Of a DNA stretch of 64,000 nucleotides, positions 52,541 to 60,978 are shown in pieces. The notes beneath the pieces were generated by a model. It made no database searches. It saw only the letters and a list, made by a program, of their open reading frames with translations, and was not told where the DNA came from. The DNA is from an uncultured Eubacteriales bacterium (GTDB lineage Bacteria > Bacillota > Clostridia > Christensenellales > UMGS416). The translations under genes were made by a program, and so were the position numbers. Positions within the stretch are counted from its first letter, which is position 1. Each line of letters begins with the position of its first letter. The stretch lies in contig UQLW01000004.1 of assembly GCA_900542005.1 (NCBI GenBank), forward strand, positions 1-64,000, in the 5' to 3' direction.

Positions 52541-53797
52541 TCACTCCTGGATGCGGGTAATATCCGCGCCCAGGGCCTTGAGCTTGTCTACCAGCCGTTC
52601 GTATCCCCGGTCAATATATTTGACGTTGGAAATCACCGTCGTCCCCTCGGTCATCAGGCCGGCGATGACCATGGCCGCGCCGGCGCGCAGGTCGGTAGCC
52701 GATACCGGCACGCCCCAGAGCGATTCGGTCCCTTCCACCACCGCAACCCTATCCTCCACACGGATCTGCGCGCCCATGCGGCGAAGCTGATCCACATGGC
52801 GGAAGCGCCCTTCAAAGATGGTTTCAATCACCATAGACGTACCCCGGGCGGTGGAAAGCAGCACCATGAAGGGCTGCTGCAGGTCCGTCGGGAAGCCCGG
52901 ATAGGGCAGCGTTTTAATCTGCACCGGGTTAGCCCGGGGAATGCCTTTGACCCGCAGGTAATCCTCCCCCTCGATGACGGTGTAGCCCATCTCCGTCATC
53001 TTGGCGCTGACGGCCTCCATATGGAAGGGGACGCAGTTATGGATGGTAATATCCCCGCTGGTGCCGGCGGCAATCGCCATCCAGGTGCCCGTCTCAATCT
53101 GGTCGGACAGGATGGAGTAGGTGCATCCATGCAGGCTCTTTTTGCCCTGGATGCGGATGATGTCGGTACCGGCGCCCTTGACCCGCGCGCCCATGGCGTT
53201 AAGGAAATTGGCCAGATCCACCACATGGGGCTCCTTGGCCGCGTTGACGATGCTGGTATTGCCCTCCGCCTTGGTCGCCGCCAGCATTACGTTGATCGTC
53301 GCGCCCACGCTGGGCATATCCAGGTAGATCTCCCGCCCCTGCAGCGACGCGGCCGAGCAGAGGTAGGAGCCGCGGGCCGTGGTAATCTCGCAGCCTAAGG
53401 CGCGCAAGCCCTTGATATGCTGGTCTATGGGCCGCGCCCCAATGTCGCAGCCGCCGGGGAAGGCCACCTCCGCCTTTCCAAAGCGGGCCAGCAGCACGCC
53501 CATCAGGTAGTAGGAGGCCCGCATCTTCCGGGCCAGCTCCACAGGGGGCTGGTAGGAATGCACGCCCCTGGGGTCGATCCGCATGGTGTTGTCGGAAAAC
53601 TCCACCTGGGCGCCCAAGGCCAAAAGCATATCCTGCATCACCCGGATATCGTTGATATCCGGCAGGTTCTCAATCACACAAGGGCCATCGGCCAGCAGCG
53701 CGGCAGGCACGATGGCCACCGCGGAATTCTTATTCCCGCTGATGGTCACCTCGCCGGTCAGCGGCTTACCGCCATGTATCACAATTTTCTCTTCCAC
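52541..53797 (-). CDS. murA: UDP-N-acetylglucosamine 1-carboxyvinyltransferase (MurA)
   Basis: The first committed enzyme of peptidoglycan synthesis: it transfers enolpyruvate to UDP-GlcNAc. The 418-residue protein has the conserved start (KIVIHGGKPLTGEVTISGNK) and the active-site loop FPGGCDIGARPIDQHIKGL, whose cysteine is the fosfomycin target. The GTG at 53797 gives the family-standard N-terminus and length; another GTG at about 53833 with a GAGGAG next to it is an alternative. Many Firmicutes carry two MurA copies; only one is in view. Confidence 0.95.
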   Translation of the reverse strand: MEEKIVIHGGKPLTGEVTISGNKNSAVAIVPAALLADGPCVIENLPDINDIRVMQDMLLALGAQVEFSDNTMRIDPRGVHSYQPPVELARKMRASYYLMGVLLARFGKAEVAFPGGCDIGARPIDQHIKGLRALGCEITTARGSYLCSAASLQGREIYLDMPSVGATINVMLAATKAEGNTSIVNAAKEPHVVDLANFLNAMGARVKGAGTDIIRIQGKKSLHGCTYSILSDQIETGTWMAIAAGTSGDITIHNCVPFHMEAVSAKMTEMGYTVIEGEDYLRVKGIPRANPVQIKTLPYPGFPTDLQQPFMVLLSTARGTSMVIETIFEGRFRHVDQLRRMGAQIRVEDRVAVVEGTESLWGVPVSATDLRAGAAMVIAGLMTEGTTVISNVKYIDRGYERLVDKLKALGADITRIQE

Positions 53798-53907
53798 GGT
53801 CTCCCGCCCCGCAGGGCGAGTCACCTCCTCAGGTTTATTTGTAGGGGAGGAAAATGGCTGTTTCTTTACGATGCGCCTAAGGCCAGGCGCAACCCCGTAC
53901 AGAGTGG

Positions 53908-54843
53908 TCAGAACATTTTCTTGCGCCACATAACGATGCCGGACACCACCGAAATGCCCAGGGCGATGCCCATCACGATCCAAAATCCCAGAGGATGGCC
54001 GGCAAAGGGAATGCCCTCCACGTTCATCCCAAAGGCTCCGGTAACCAGGGTAGGCAGCGAAATCACAATCGTGACCGAAGCCAGCAGCTTCATCACAATA
54101 TTCAGGTTATTGGATATAATGGACGCGTAGGCGTCCATGGTGCCCGACAGGATGTCCCGGAAGATGGCGCACATTTCAATGGCCTGCTTGTTTTCGATGA
54201 TCACATCGTCCAGCAGTTCCTCATCGTCGGGATATTTCTTAATATAGGATACCTTGACCAGCCGCTCCAGCACCGCCTCGTTGCTCATCAGCGAGGTGGA
54301 AAAGTATACCAGCGACTTTTCCAGCGTCATCATCTGCAAAAGCTCTTTGTTCCGGTAGCTGCGCTGCAGCTCGGCCTGCACCCGGTTGCTGGCATGGTCA
54401 ATCTGCCGCAGATACCACAGGTAGCGCGTCGCGTTGCGATAAAGAAGCTGCAGGATGAAGCGGGTCTTTTTGTGGGTCTCCACGTTGCGTACCCGCCCCT
54501 CGATGATGTCCCGGATCAGGGAAGATTCCATCAGGCATACGGTAATGACATAGTCAGGCAGATGGATAATGGCCATGGGCAGGGTGCTGTATAGATAATT
54601 CTTCCCATCCAGCTCCACCCGGGGGATATCCACCAATACCATCGTCTGGTCTTCATCGCTGCCAATACGGGAGCGTTCCTCTTCGTCCAGCGCGGCGCGG
54701 AGAAATTCCGGCAGCACGCCGGTCGCCTCCTCCACCTGGGCAAGCTCCTCCTCGGTCGGGGCGCACAAGTTGATCCAGCAGTCCTCCTCCAGCTGCTGCA
54801 TCTGAACCAGCCCCTGAACACCATTCTTGTAAAAAGCCAGCAT
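53908..54843 (-). CDS. corA: CorA family magnesium transporter
   Basis: A 311-residue pentameric Mg2+ or divalent cation channel. The cytoplasmic alpha/beta domain is at residues 1-240 and two membrane helices end the protein. The signature GMN lies in TLVTGAFGMNVEG. The last residues are basic (MWRKKMF). The ATG at 54843 follows GGAAAGGAGCAAGTC. A 150-base leader with nested helices and its own promoter lies upstream, which suggests control by RNA. Confidence 0.93.
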   Translation of the reverse strand: MLAFYKNGVQGLVQMQQLEEDCWINLCAPTEEELAQVEEATGVLPEFLRAALDEEERSRIGSDEDQTMVLVDIPRVELDGKNYLYSTLPMAIIHLPDYVITVCLMESSLIRDIIEGRVRNVETHKKTRFILQLLYRNATRYLWYLRQIDHASNRVQAELQRSYRNKELLQMMTLEKSLVYFSTSLMSNEAVLERLVKVSYIKKYPDDEELLDDVIIENKQAIEMCAIFRDILSGTMDAYASIISNNLNIVMKLLASVTIVISLPTLVTGAFGMNVEGIPFAGHPLGFWIVMGIALGISVVSGIVMWRKKMF

Positions 54844-54868
54844 GACTTGCTCCTTTCCAAGGGCAAGC

Positions 54869-54979
54869 CCGGCAGGCGTCACTGTCGTTGGCTTACCCTT
54901 TCCCTATCCAATTTTTGATACTTCGCGGGTCGCCGTCCACGACAGTTCACCTCCAAATGTGATCATTCCGGCCTGCCGG
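54869..54979 (-). ncRNA. Structured 5' leader of corA
   Basis: Two nested perfect helices are seen on the minus strand: an outer 9-bp pair (54971-54979 with 54869-54877, CCGGCAGGC / GCCTGCCGG) and an inner 8-bp pair (54939-54946 with 54881-54888, ACTGTCGT / ACGACAGT). The inner loop is about 50 bases. A 15-codon GTG-initiated frame (54940-54893), with GGAGG nine bases ahead, lies mostly in the loop. I could not match it to the Mg2+ M-box by eye. Confidence 0.5.
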
Positions 54980-54996
54980 CCCGAATGTCCTCATTT

Positions 54997-55025
54997 ATTA
55001 TAGCGGGGCAACCCGCCGGATGCAA
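54997..55025 (-). promoter_or_regulatory. Promoter of corA
   Basis: TTGCAT (55025-55020), 17-bp spacer and a perfect TATAAT (55002-54997), placing the start at about 54990. Confidence 0.7.
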
Positions 55026-55286
55026 GCAATTTTGCCCTTTTTCAGCCCTGAACGAAAAAATCCGGACATATCGGCGGTCAACCTGCTGTCCTACCCGCTG
55101 TAGAGAAGTAAAAATCAGCTATGCTTACATCCAATATTTTCCATATCCTCCCTCGCGCGCCCCCTTTGCTGTCCGGCGCCGCGCCTTTTCCCCTTTTTGC
55201 GGGGAAAATATCCTGGCCCGTGGTTTGCCTTTCCGCCCAAGCCAGCCGCCCCCTTTCTCGAGCGGATGAATTTTCTGCAAATGAGA
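55026..55286. other. Intergenic region between divergent promoters
   Basis: About 260 bases between the corA promoter and the promoter of the next gene. I see no gene or RNA signature here. Confidence 0.4.
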
Positions 55287-55315
55287 TTGAAAAAGATCTG
55301 CGCTTCCTCTATAAT
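55287..55315 (+). promoter_or_regulatory. Promoter of the conserved hypothetical gene
   Basis: TTGAAA (55287-55292), 17-bp spacer and a perfect TATAAT (55310-55315). A 5' leader of about 125 bases follows before the ATG at 55446. Confidence 0.75.
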
Positions 55316-55445
55316 GAGGATGGATTTTGGGGACATATTTCGGGCAAATTAAATATACTTCTCATGTTGAATCAAATTTATATTTATTCTGTTTTCAATG
55401 ATGGAAGCATTTTATGCCGATGCCCGCCCGGAGGGAGGCCGACCG

Positions 55446-56111
55446 ATGAAGACCATGACCGAGCAGGGGTTTGAACCGCTGGATATGGAGACGCTGCGCA
55501 AGTATATCTATCAGCTAAAGGGGATCATGCATGTGCAGGTGATTCCTGACGACCAGGGCAACGTGACGGAGGTGCATGTGATTGCAGACCGCAGCCGCTC
55601 CGCCAAGCAGCTGGCCCGGGATATCCAGTCGGTAGCGCTGGCGCGCTTCAATATACGGATTGACCATAAGGTGATATCCATCGCGCAGATCGACGCGGAG
55701 GAGGATTCCCCCGCCCATTTTTACGCGCGCCTTACGCCGGAAGGCTTTACCCTGTCCCTATCCGCCGACTGCGCCCAGGCCACGGTAACCCTGGCCCACC
55801 AGGAGATCGCCTTTCAGGGCAGCGCCCAGGGCCTGCCCGGCGTGCGCGACCGCAACGGTATCATTGTGCGGGCTACCTTGGAGGCGGTGCATCAATACCT
55901 GGGAAAGGAAAACGTCTTTTCCCTGGCAGAGGTTAAGAATATCCCTGTAGCGGACAGCACGGCTGTGCTGGTCTGTCTGGCCGTACACGCTCCCCGGGAG
56001 CAGGACCTGCTCATCGGCACCGCTTTTGTGCGGGATGATCCGCAGATGGCCGCCATCAAGGCGACGCTGAACGCCATCAACCGGCGGCTGCCTCTTTTCC
56101 TCGATCACTGA
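55446..56111 (+). CDS. Conserved hypothetical protein, two-domain
   Basis: A 221-residue soluble protein. The N-terminal 75 residues (VQVIPDDQGNVTEVHVIADR, then SRSAKQLARDIQSVALARFN) look like a small ferredoxin-like domain seen in unnamed proteins of Firmicutes and Actinobacteria. The C-terminal 110 residues (GIIVRATLEAVHQYLGKENV; LLIGTAFVRDDPQMAAIKAT) form a second alpha/beta domain. I cannot assign a function. The ATG at 55446 follows CGGAGGGAGG; in-frame ATG codons at 55398 and 55401 lack a site. Confidence 0.75.
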   Translation: MKTMTEQGFEPLDMETLRKYIYQLKGIMHVQVIPDDQGNVTEVHVIADRSRSAKQLARDIQSVALARFNIRIDHKVISIAQIDAEEDSPAHFYARLTPEGFTLSLSADCAQATVTLAHQEIAFQGSAQGLPGVRDRNGIIVRATLEAVHQYLGKENVFSLAEVKNIPVADSTAVLVCLAVHAPREQDLLIGTAFVRDDPQMAAIKATLNAINRRLPLFLDH

Positions 56112-56243
56112 TTCCCCGGCTGTCTTGTTTTCCCCTTTAAGATCCATGCTCCGGCAAAGCGACATCCTTTTAGACAAGCGAAGCGGATATAGCATGCCCT
56201 ATTAGCGTCGGGCAGAGCCTTTCGATAAGGAGGCTATATCCTG

Positions 56244-56327
56244 ATGAAAAAGACGAAGATTGTCGCCGCGCTCACGGCGCTGGTTTCTCTGATTCTGTCC
56301 AGCGGTGCATTGTACACCTGGCGTTAA
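56244..56327 (+). CDS. Small hydrophobic peptide (27 aa) before the HD-GYP gene
   Basis: Twenty-eight codons giving MKKTKIVAALTALVSLILSS then GALYTWR. A strong AAGGAGG lies just upstream. The product looks like a signal-anchor or toxin-like hydrophobic peptide with a basic N-terminus. No cysteine or known motif marks it as an autoinducer. It precedes the HD-GYP membrane protein by 71 bases and probably shares its transcript. Confidence 0.5.
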   Translation: MKKTKIVAALTALVSLILSSGALYTWR

Positions 56328-56398
56328 GCCGGTAGCTGCCCTGTAAGGGCCTGGCCGCCGGAGGTGGATCTTATTAACGTATCATACGGAGGTATCCC

Positions 56399-57703
56399 AT
56401 GAAAAAAAGCGCCTTGTGTTTTGCGGTATCCATTGCCGCTGCCGGAACGCTTTTAGGCCTGGGATGCCTCTATCAATATGGGGTCGGCCTGGTTAGCGGC
56501 GCATCCCAGGGCACGCTTTTCCAGTTCATAACCCTGACGGCGCTCTTTGTCATCTGCCGGTCCTTGCCCTTATATATCACGCCCAACAGCGCCATCGACA
56601 TGTCCTTTATGTGCCTCTTTGCCTGCATGCTGCTTTTCGGGCCCTGCACGACGGCGGCCATGATCCTGGTCAGCACGCCCTTTACCTTTGAGACTGAGCG
56701 CGGGGAGGGCCGCCATTTCCTCACGATATTGAATATGTCGCCCCTAAAGACGCTGTTCAACATGGGCAATCCCATTGTTTCGGTGCTGCTGGCCGGGTAT
56801 GCCTTTCACCTGCTGGGCGGCGTCGCGGGCGATATTACCCTGCCCGGCGTGCTGCTGCCCGCCGCCGTGTTCGTCGCCTTGGTCATCCTGCTCAACAGCT
56901 CGATTCTCTTCGCGCTGCTGGCGCTGAACGGCCAGGTATCCTTCCTGATGGCGCTGCGCAGCGATGTGGTGCAGCTGCTGCCGACCTTTTTCTGCGCCGC
57001 GCCCATCGGCTTCTTTATGGCCTTCCTCATGAAGATGCCCTCCGGCACCTATCTGGCCATTCTCTTTATGATGCCGCTGATGCTGGCCCGCTATGCTTTC
57101 AAGCTCTACCTGGCCAACCGTCAGAGCTACTATAACCTGCTGCACACGCTGATGGCCGCCGTGGAAGCCAAGGATGAGTGCACCAACGGCCATTCCAAGC
57201 GGGTTGAGCTCTATGCGGGCATCCTTGCACGGCAGATGAACATTCCCCTCAAGCAGCAGGAGCTTATCACCACGGCCGCCCTGCTTCACGACATTGGCAA
57301 AATCGGGATCAACGATATGATCCTTAACAAGCCCGGCGCGCTTACGCCCGAGGAAAGAAACGTCATTCAGACCCATCCCGCCATCGCCGTCAATATTCTG
57401 GCCGATTCAGATATCGGGCCAGAGGTACGGGATATCATCCTGCACCATCATGAATATTATGACGGACGGGGCTATCCTGACGGCACAAAGGGCGACGAAA
57501 TCTCCATCCTGTGCTACATTCTCAGCACGGTCGACGCCTTTGACGTCATCACCAGCGACCGTCCTTACCGCAAGGGCCGCTCCTATGACGACGCAGAGAA
57601 GATCCTGCTGGAGGAGTCGGGCAAGCAGTTCCATCCCGCGTGCGTCCAGGCGCTGATCGCCGCTAAGGAAGAAATTCTTCAGGTTATGGGGGAACGCAAA
57701 TGA
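56399..57703 (+). CDS. HD-GYP domain membrane protein
   Basis: A 434-residue protein with seven or so N-terminal membrane helices (residues 1-235) forming a sensory-type domain, then a C-terminal HD-GYP domain (about residues 245-430). The domain carries HSKRVELYAGIL, LLHDIGKIG, the second metal motif and HHEYYDGRGYP. HD-GYP proteins hydrolyse cyclic di-GMP or related dinucleotides. ACGGAGG precedes the ATG. Its stop overlaps the start of the DUF5317 gene (ATGA), a conserved pairing in clostridia. Confidence 0.9.
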   Translation: MKKSALCFAVSIAAAGTLLGLGCLYQYGVGLVSGASQGTLFQFITLTALFVICRSLPLYITPNSAIDMSFMCLFACMLLFGPCTTAAMILVSTPFTFETERGEGRHFLTILNMSPLKTLFNMGNPIVSVLLAGYAFHLLGGVAGDITLPGVLLPAAVFVALVILLNSSILFALLALNGQVSFLMALRSDVVQLLPTFFCAAPIGFFMAFLMKMPSGTYLAILFMMPLMLARYAFKLYLANRQSYYNLLHTLMAAVEAKDECTNGHSKRVELYAGILARQMNIPLKQQELITTAALLHDIGKIGINDMILNKPGALTPEERNVIQTHPAIAVNILADSDIGPEVRDIILHHHEYYDGRGYPDGTKGDEISILCYILSTVDAFDVITSDRPYRKGRSYDDAEKILLEESGKQFHPACVQALIAAKEEILQVMGERK

Positions 57704-58275
57704 TCCTGCTCTTGGGGGTTCTGCTGGGCTGGGCCGCCGGCCGGATCCTGGGCGGGGCCACCGCGCGGCTGGCCGACCCTGGCTTCCGGTGGCTGTGGCT
57801 GCCCATTGCGTCGGCCGTTATACAGATGTGCACCACGCCCCTTTCCCGCCTGATCCCGCTGCCGGCGGAAAGCTGGTATGGCTTTGTTGTCATCCTCACC
57901 TATGGGGCGAATGCGGCCTTTGCCCTGGCGAACCTTCGCCCCTTGGCCGGCTCGCTGCCCATCCTTATGGGAACGCTGGGAAATTTCGCCGTGATCGCCG
58001 CCAACGGCTGGCGCATGCCGGTTGCGCCCAGCGCCCTGCAGCTGCCCCAGCTGGTGGCCCCTGCGGAGCGGCTGGGGTATTACATGGCCGACAGCTCCAC
58101 CCGGCTGCTCTGGCTGGGCGACGTCCTGCCGCTGCCGCTTCCCCTGGTCGGCGGCTATATGAGCCTGGGCGATATCCTGCTTTTCCTTGGGGTTGCGGTG
58201 CTCATCGCCGGCCGCATGCTGCTGCCCCTCTCCCAGGGACGGCACCAGCGCGCCGCCTCCACCTCACGGCCATGA
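57700..58275 (+). CDS. DUF5317 family membrane protein
   Basis: A 191-residue integral membrane protein with about five helices (LLLGVLLGWAAGRILGG at the start; LGDILLFLGVAVLIAGRMLL near the end). DUF5317 proteins have no known activity but regularly follow HD-GYP membrane genes, as here with a four-base overlap. A partnership in membrane signalling is an inference. Confidence 0.87.
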   Translation: MILLLGVLLGWAAGRILGGATARLADPGFRWLWLPIASAVIQMCTTPLSRLIPLPAESWYGFVVILTYGANAAFALANLRPLAGSLPILMGTLGNFAVIAANGWRMPVAPSALQLPQLVAPAERLGYYMADSSTRLLWLGDVLPLPLPLVGGYMSLGDILLFLGVAVLIAGRMLLPLSQGRHQRAASTSRP

Positions 58276-58301
58276 TAACCGCATAGCAAAAACCGCATAG
58301 C

Positions 58302-58330
58302 AAAGGCGCCTCCCATGAGGCGCCTTTTTT
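58302..58330 (+). terminator. Terminator of the HD-GYP operon
   Basis: AAAGGCGCCTC / GAGGCGCCTTT with a CCAT loop and a T-run. Confidence 0.85.
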
Positions 58331-58348
58331 GTGCCCTGCCGCAGCCTG

Positions 58349-58849
58349 TCAGGGCTCGATCCATACCGGCGTACCCAGCGGGCACTGGGCCCAAAGCTCG
58401 TCCATGTCCCGGTTCCGCAGGGCGATACAGCCTGCGGTCCAGTCGCGCCCGGCCCCCATGCCGTGAATCATGACGGCCCCGCCCAGCGCCGTATCCCAGG
58501 GCGGCCGCAGGCGCCGGTCAGCCGCGCCGGCAATCAGCCGCCAGCAGGCCTCTGAGATGATCCCCTCTTCCAGCCCGATGGCGGCGTCCCGCCGGTTGGG
58601 GTAGGAAAGGCCCAGCGCCAGATAAAAACGGCTGTTGCCGTTGCGCGTGCAGACGTAATAGAGCCCTTCCGGCGTACGTCCGTCTCCTTCCCGCCGCTTG
58701 GGGCCCACCGGGCTGCTGCCCAGGTCGATGGGAAAGCGGCCCCGCAGCCGCCCGTCCTGCCAAAGCTCCAGCAGCCGCCGGGCTTTTTTGACCACGATAT
58801 AGGGCCCGCGGCTGGCCGGATCGCCCCCTGCCTCCCATGGCGCCCTCAT
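58349..58849 (-). CDS. L,D-transpeptidase family protein (YkuD domain)
   Basis: A 166-residue enzyme with the YkuD catalytic signature MIHGMGAGRDWTAGCIALRN (about residues 128-147), in which His and Cys are the active residues. Such enzymes form 3-3 peptidoglycan cross-links or attach proteins. No signal peptide is visible, and the upstream start overlaps the AraC gene by four bases, so export would need another route, or the true role is different. It may be a cytoplasmic relative. Confidence 0.82.
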   Translation of the reverse strand: MRAPWEAGGDPASRGPYIVVKKARRLLELWQDGRLRGRFPIDLGSSPVGPKRREGDGRTPEGLYYVCTRNGNSRFYLALGLSYPNRRDAAIGLEEGIISEACWRLIAGAADRRLRPPWDTALGGAVMIHGMGAGRDWTAGCIALRNRDMDELWAQCPLGTPVWIEP

Positions 58850-59757
58850 CTTGCCCCTCCCTCCTCCGGTCCGCCTCCCCCGGGGCGGAGATAGCGGCGC
58901 AGCTGGCTGGGGCTGTATCCCATGCGCTGCCGGAAAAGCCGGGCAAAATATCCCGGGTCGCCATAGCCCACCGATTCGGCAATGCGGCTGATGGGCCGCC
59001 GGGTATTGACCAGAAGCTCCAGGGCCCGCTTCATGCGGATATCCACCTGGTACTGGTGCAGGGAGCAGCCCGTGTAGGCCCGCAGCAGCCGGTTCACATG
59101 GTTCGGGTGGAAATGGAAGCGCCGGCCGATTTGGTCATAGGAGAGGTCCTCCGCATAATGGGCATGGATATAGGCGGTAATTTCGCCGCCATTCCGGCCG
59201 GTTTCCGCCTCAAGGCCCGGCCCTGAATGGGCCGCCGCCTGGGCGGCCTGCGCCAGGAAAGCCTTCAGAAGCCCGCTGAGCCGCGCCTCCCCATAGCGCC
59301 GCCGGTGCTCATACTCACGCACCATCTCCAGCATCCCCTCCCGAAGCGCCGGCTCCCTTGAGCAGTCCATCGCGCAGGGGAAGCCGTCAAAATCCTCAAA
59401 CACGACCGGGGCCATAGCCCGCTCCGCCCGAAAGCGGCTGGGGTCATAGGGCCCCCGGGGATAGGGCAGGCCGCCGTCAGGCCGGTAGCCGAAATGCAGC
59501 CCGGCCAGCAGGAAGGGATAATGGGGATCCGGCAGGATATCGTGCTCCATGGCCGGCCGGTTATAGAAGAGCCAACCGGGGCGGGCGGGGCGCAGGCCCT
59601 CGGGCGTTTTGATCTCGCCCCTTCCCTCCAGCACCAGGATAAATTGGTAATCGTAAATCATCCTTGGGCCGTAGCGTTCGCCGGCTTGGCACTGGATCAC
59701 GTTGGCGTAATGCACCACAGGGTTGATCTGCACAAAGGCCATACGGGCCTGCTCCAT
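58846..59757 (-). CDS. AraC family transcriptional regulator
   Basis: A 303-residue regulator. The N-terminal 150 residues are a cupin-like ligand-binding domain (YQFILVLEGRGEIKTPEGLR). Two helix-turn-helix motifs lie in the last 100 residues (SYDQIGRRFHFHPNHVNRLL; RISRIAESVGYGDPGYFARL). AraC proteins of this layout respond to sugars. The ATG at 59757 follows GGGGAGGC. It runs divergently from the UroD-type gene, a likely target, and overlaps the L,D-transpeptidase. Confidence 0.88.
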   Translation of the reverse strand: MEQARMAFVQINPVVHYANVIQCQAGERYGPRMIYDYQFILVLEGRGEIKTPEGLRPARPGWLFYNRPAMEHDILPDPHYPFLLAGLHFGYRPDGGLPYPRGPYDPSRFRAERAMAPVVFEDFDGFPCAMDCSREPALREGMLEMVREYEHRRRYGEARLSGLLKAFLAQAAQAAAHSGPGLEAETGRNGGEITAYIHAHYAEDLSYDQIGRRFHFHPNHVNRLLRAYTGCSLHQYQVDIRMKRALELLVNTRRPISRIAESVGYGDPGYFARLFRQRMGYSPSQLRRYLRPGGGGPEEGGAR

Positions 59758-59880
59758 ATCCCGGCCTCCCCTCATGTTCCAAAAGTCCCATTCGCCTGTT
59801 CCGTTGCTGTCTGGCTTCCGCCGGCCGCAGCTGGTATGCTAAAGGGTAAAGCGGGCCCCGGCCCCAAAGGAGGATACCCC

Positions 59881-60978
59881 ATGGCCATCATTGAAAAAGC
59901 CCCGGAAACCATGACCAGCCGCCGCCGCGTGGAGAAAACGCTGAATTTTGAAAAAACCGACCGCGTACCGATTGATTATACCACGAACCCCGGCGTGCAT
60001 GAAAGGGTGAAGCAAGCCCTTGGCGCGCCGGACGACGAGGCCCTGCGCAGGGCTCTGGGCGTGGATTTCCGTTCTGTCCACGCCCAATACCGCGGCCCCA
60101 ACCGCTTTCCCGTCCTGCCGGACCGCCAGACCGACCCCGTATACGGGTTCAATATGCGCTGGGTGGAAAACCGTTCCGGCGGATATTGGGATTTCTGTGA
60201 TTTCCCGCTGCAGGGCGCTGATCCCGAAACCATCGCCGCCTTCCCCGTGCCCAGTGCCGACGAGTTTGATTATACCCACCTGGACGGGTATATCCAGGCC
60301 AACCGGGACTACGCCCTTTATGCCGGAAGCGCCGGTATGTGCGACATCATCAACGCGACCGGCCGCGTGATGGGGATGGAGGACGCGCTGGTCAACCTGC
60401 TGGAGGAGGACGAGGCCACGCTGTGCTATGTGCGCCGCCGCGTCGGCATGGAGATCGGCATCCTGGAGCGGATTCTCAGCCGCCACGCCAGCGCCATCAG
60501 CTTTGTCAAGATCGGCGAGGATCTGGGGACGCAGATTGCGCCCATGATCAGCCTGCGGCTTTTCCGGCGGGTGTTCCGCCCGCTGATGCAGCAGTATGTG
60601 GACCTGGCCTCCAGCTACCGCCTGCCGGTCATGGTTCATACCTGCGGCAGCTCCAGCTGGGCCTATGAGGATTTTATCGAGATGGGCATCCGCGCCGTGG
60701 ACACGCTGCAGCCCGAGGCCGCTCAGATGGATCCCGCCACCCTGAAGGCGCGCTTTGGCGGCCGGCTTTCCTTCCATGGGTGCATTTCCACCGCCGGCCC
60801 CCTGGCCTACGGTTCACCCCAGGAGGTGACCGACGTATGCCGGAGCACCCTGGAGGTCATGATGCCCGGCGGCGGCTACCATTTCGCGCCCACCCACGCC
60901 ATCCAGGACAACACCCCCACGGAAAATGTGCTGGCCATGTACCAGGCCGCCCATACCTATGGGCGCTATCAAGCATAG
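59881..60978 (+). CDS. UroD-family corrinoid methyltransferase-like protein
   Basis: A 365-residue protein of the uroporphyrinogen decarboxylase superfamily, nearer to the MtaA/CmuA methyltransferases than to true UroD. The zinc site is visible as MVHTCGSSSWAYEDFIEMG (His and Cys) and FHGCIST (Cys). In such enzymes a methyl group passes from a methylated corrinoid protein to a thiol. No corrinoid protein is encoded next to it, so its partner is elsewhere or the role differs. AAAGGAGGATACC precedes the ATG. Confidence 0.85.
   Translation: MAIIEKAPETMTSRRRVEKTLNFEKTDRVPIDYTTNPGVHERVKQALGAPDDEALRRALGVDFRSVHAQYRGPNRFPVLPDRQTDPVYGFNMRWVENRSGGYWDFCDFPLQGADPETIAAFPVPSADEFDYTHLDGYIQANRDYALYAGSAGMCDIINATGRVMGMEDALVNLLEEDEATLCYVRRRVGMEIGILERILSRHASAISFVKIGEDLGTQIAPMISLRLFRRVFRPLMQQYVDLASSYRLPVMVHTCGSSSWAYEDFIEMGIRAVDTLQPEAAQMDPATLKARFGGRLSFHGCISTAGPLAYGSPQEVTDVCRSTLEVMMPGGGYHFAPTHAIQDNTPTENVLAMYQAAHTYGRYQA

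Noticed and set aside
55026..55286. Possible gene in the gap after corA
   Set aside because: Open frames here have no ribosome binding site and no recognisable protein features.
56112..56243. Possible cyclic di-GMP riboswitch ahead of the HD-GYP unit
   Set aside because: A GGCAAAGCGAC stretch superficially recalls the GEMM motif, but the second conserved segment and the GNRA loop could not be found. An Rfam search would settle it.
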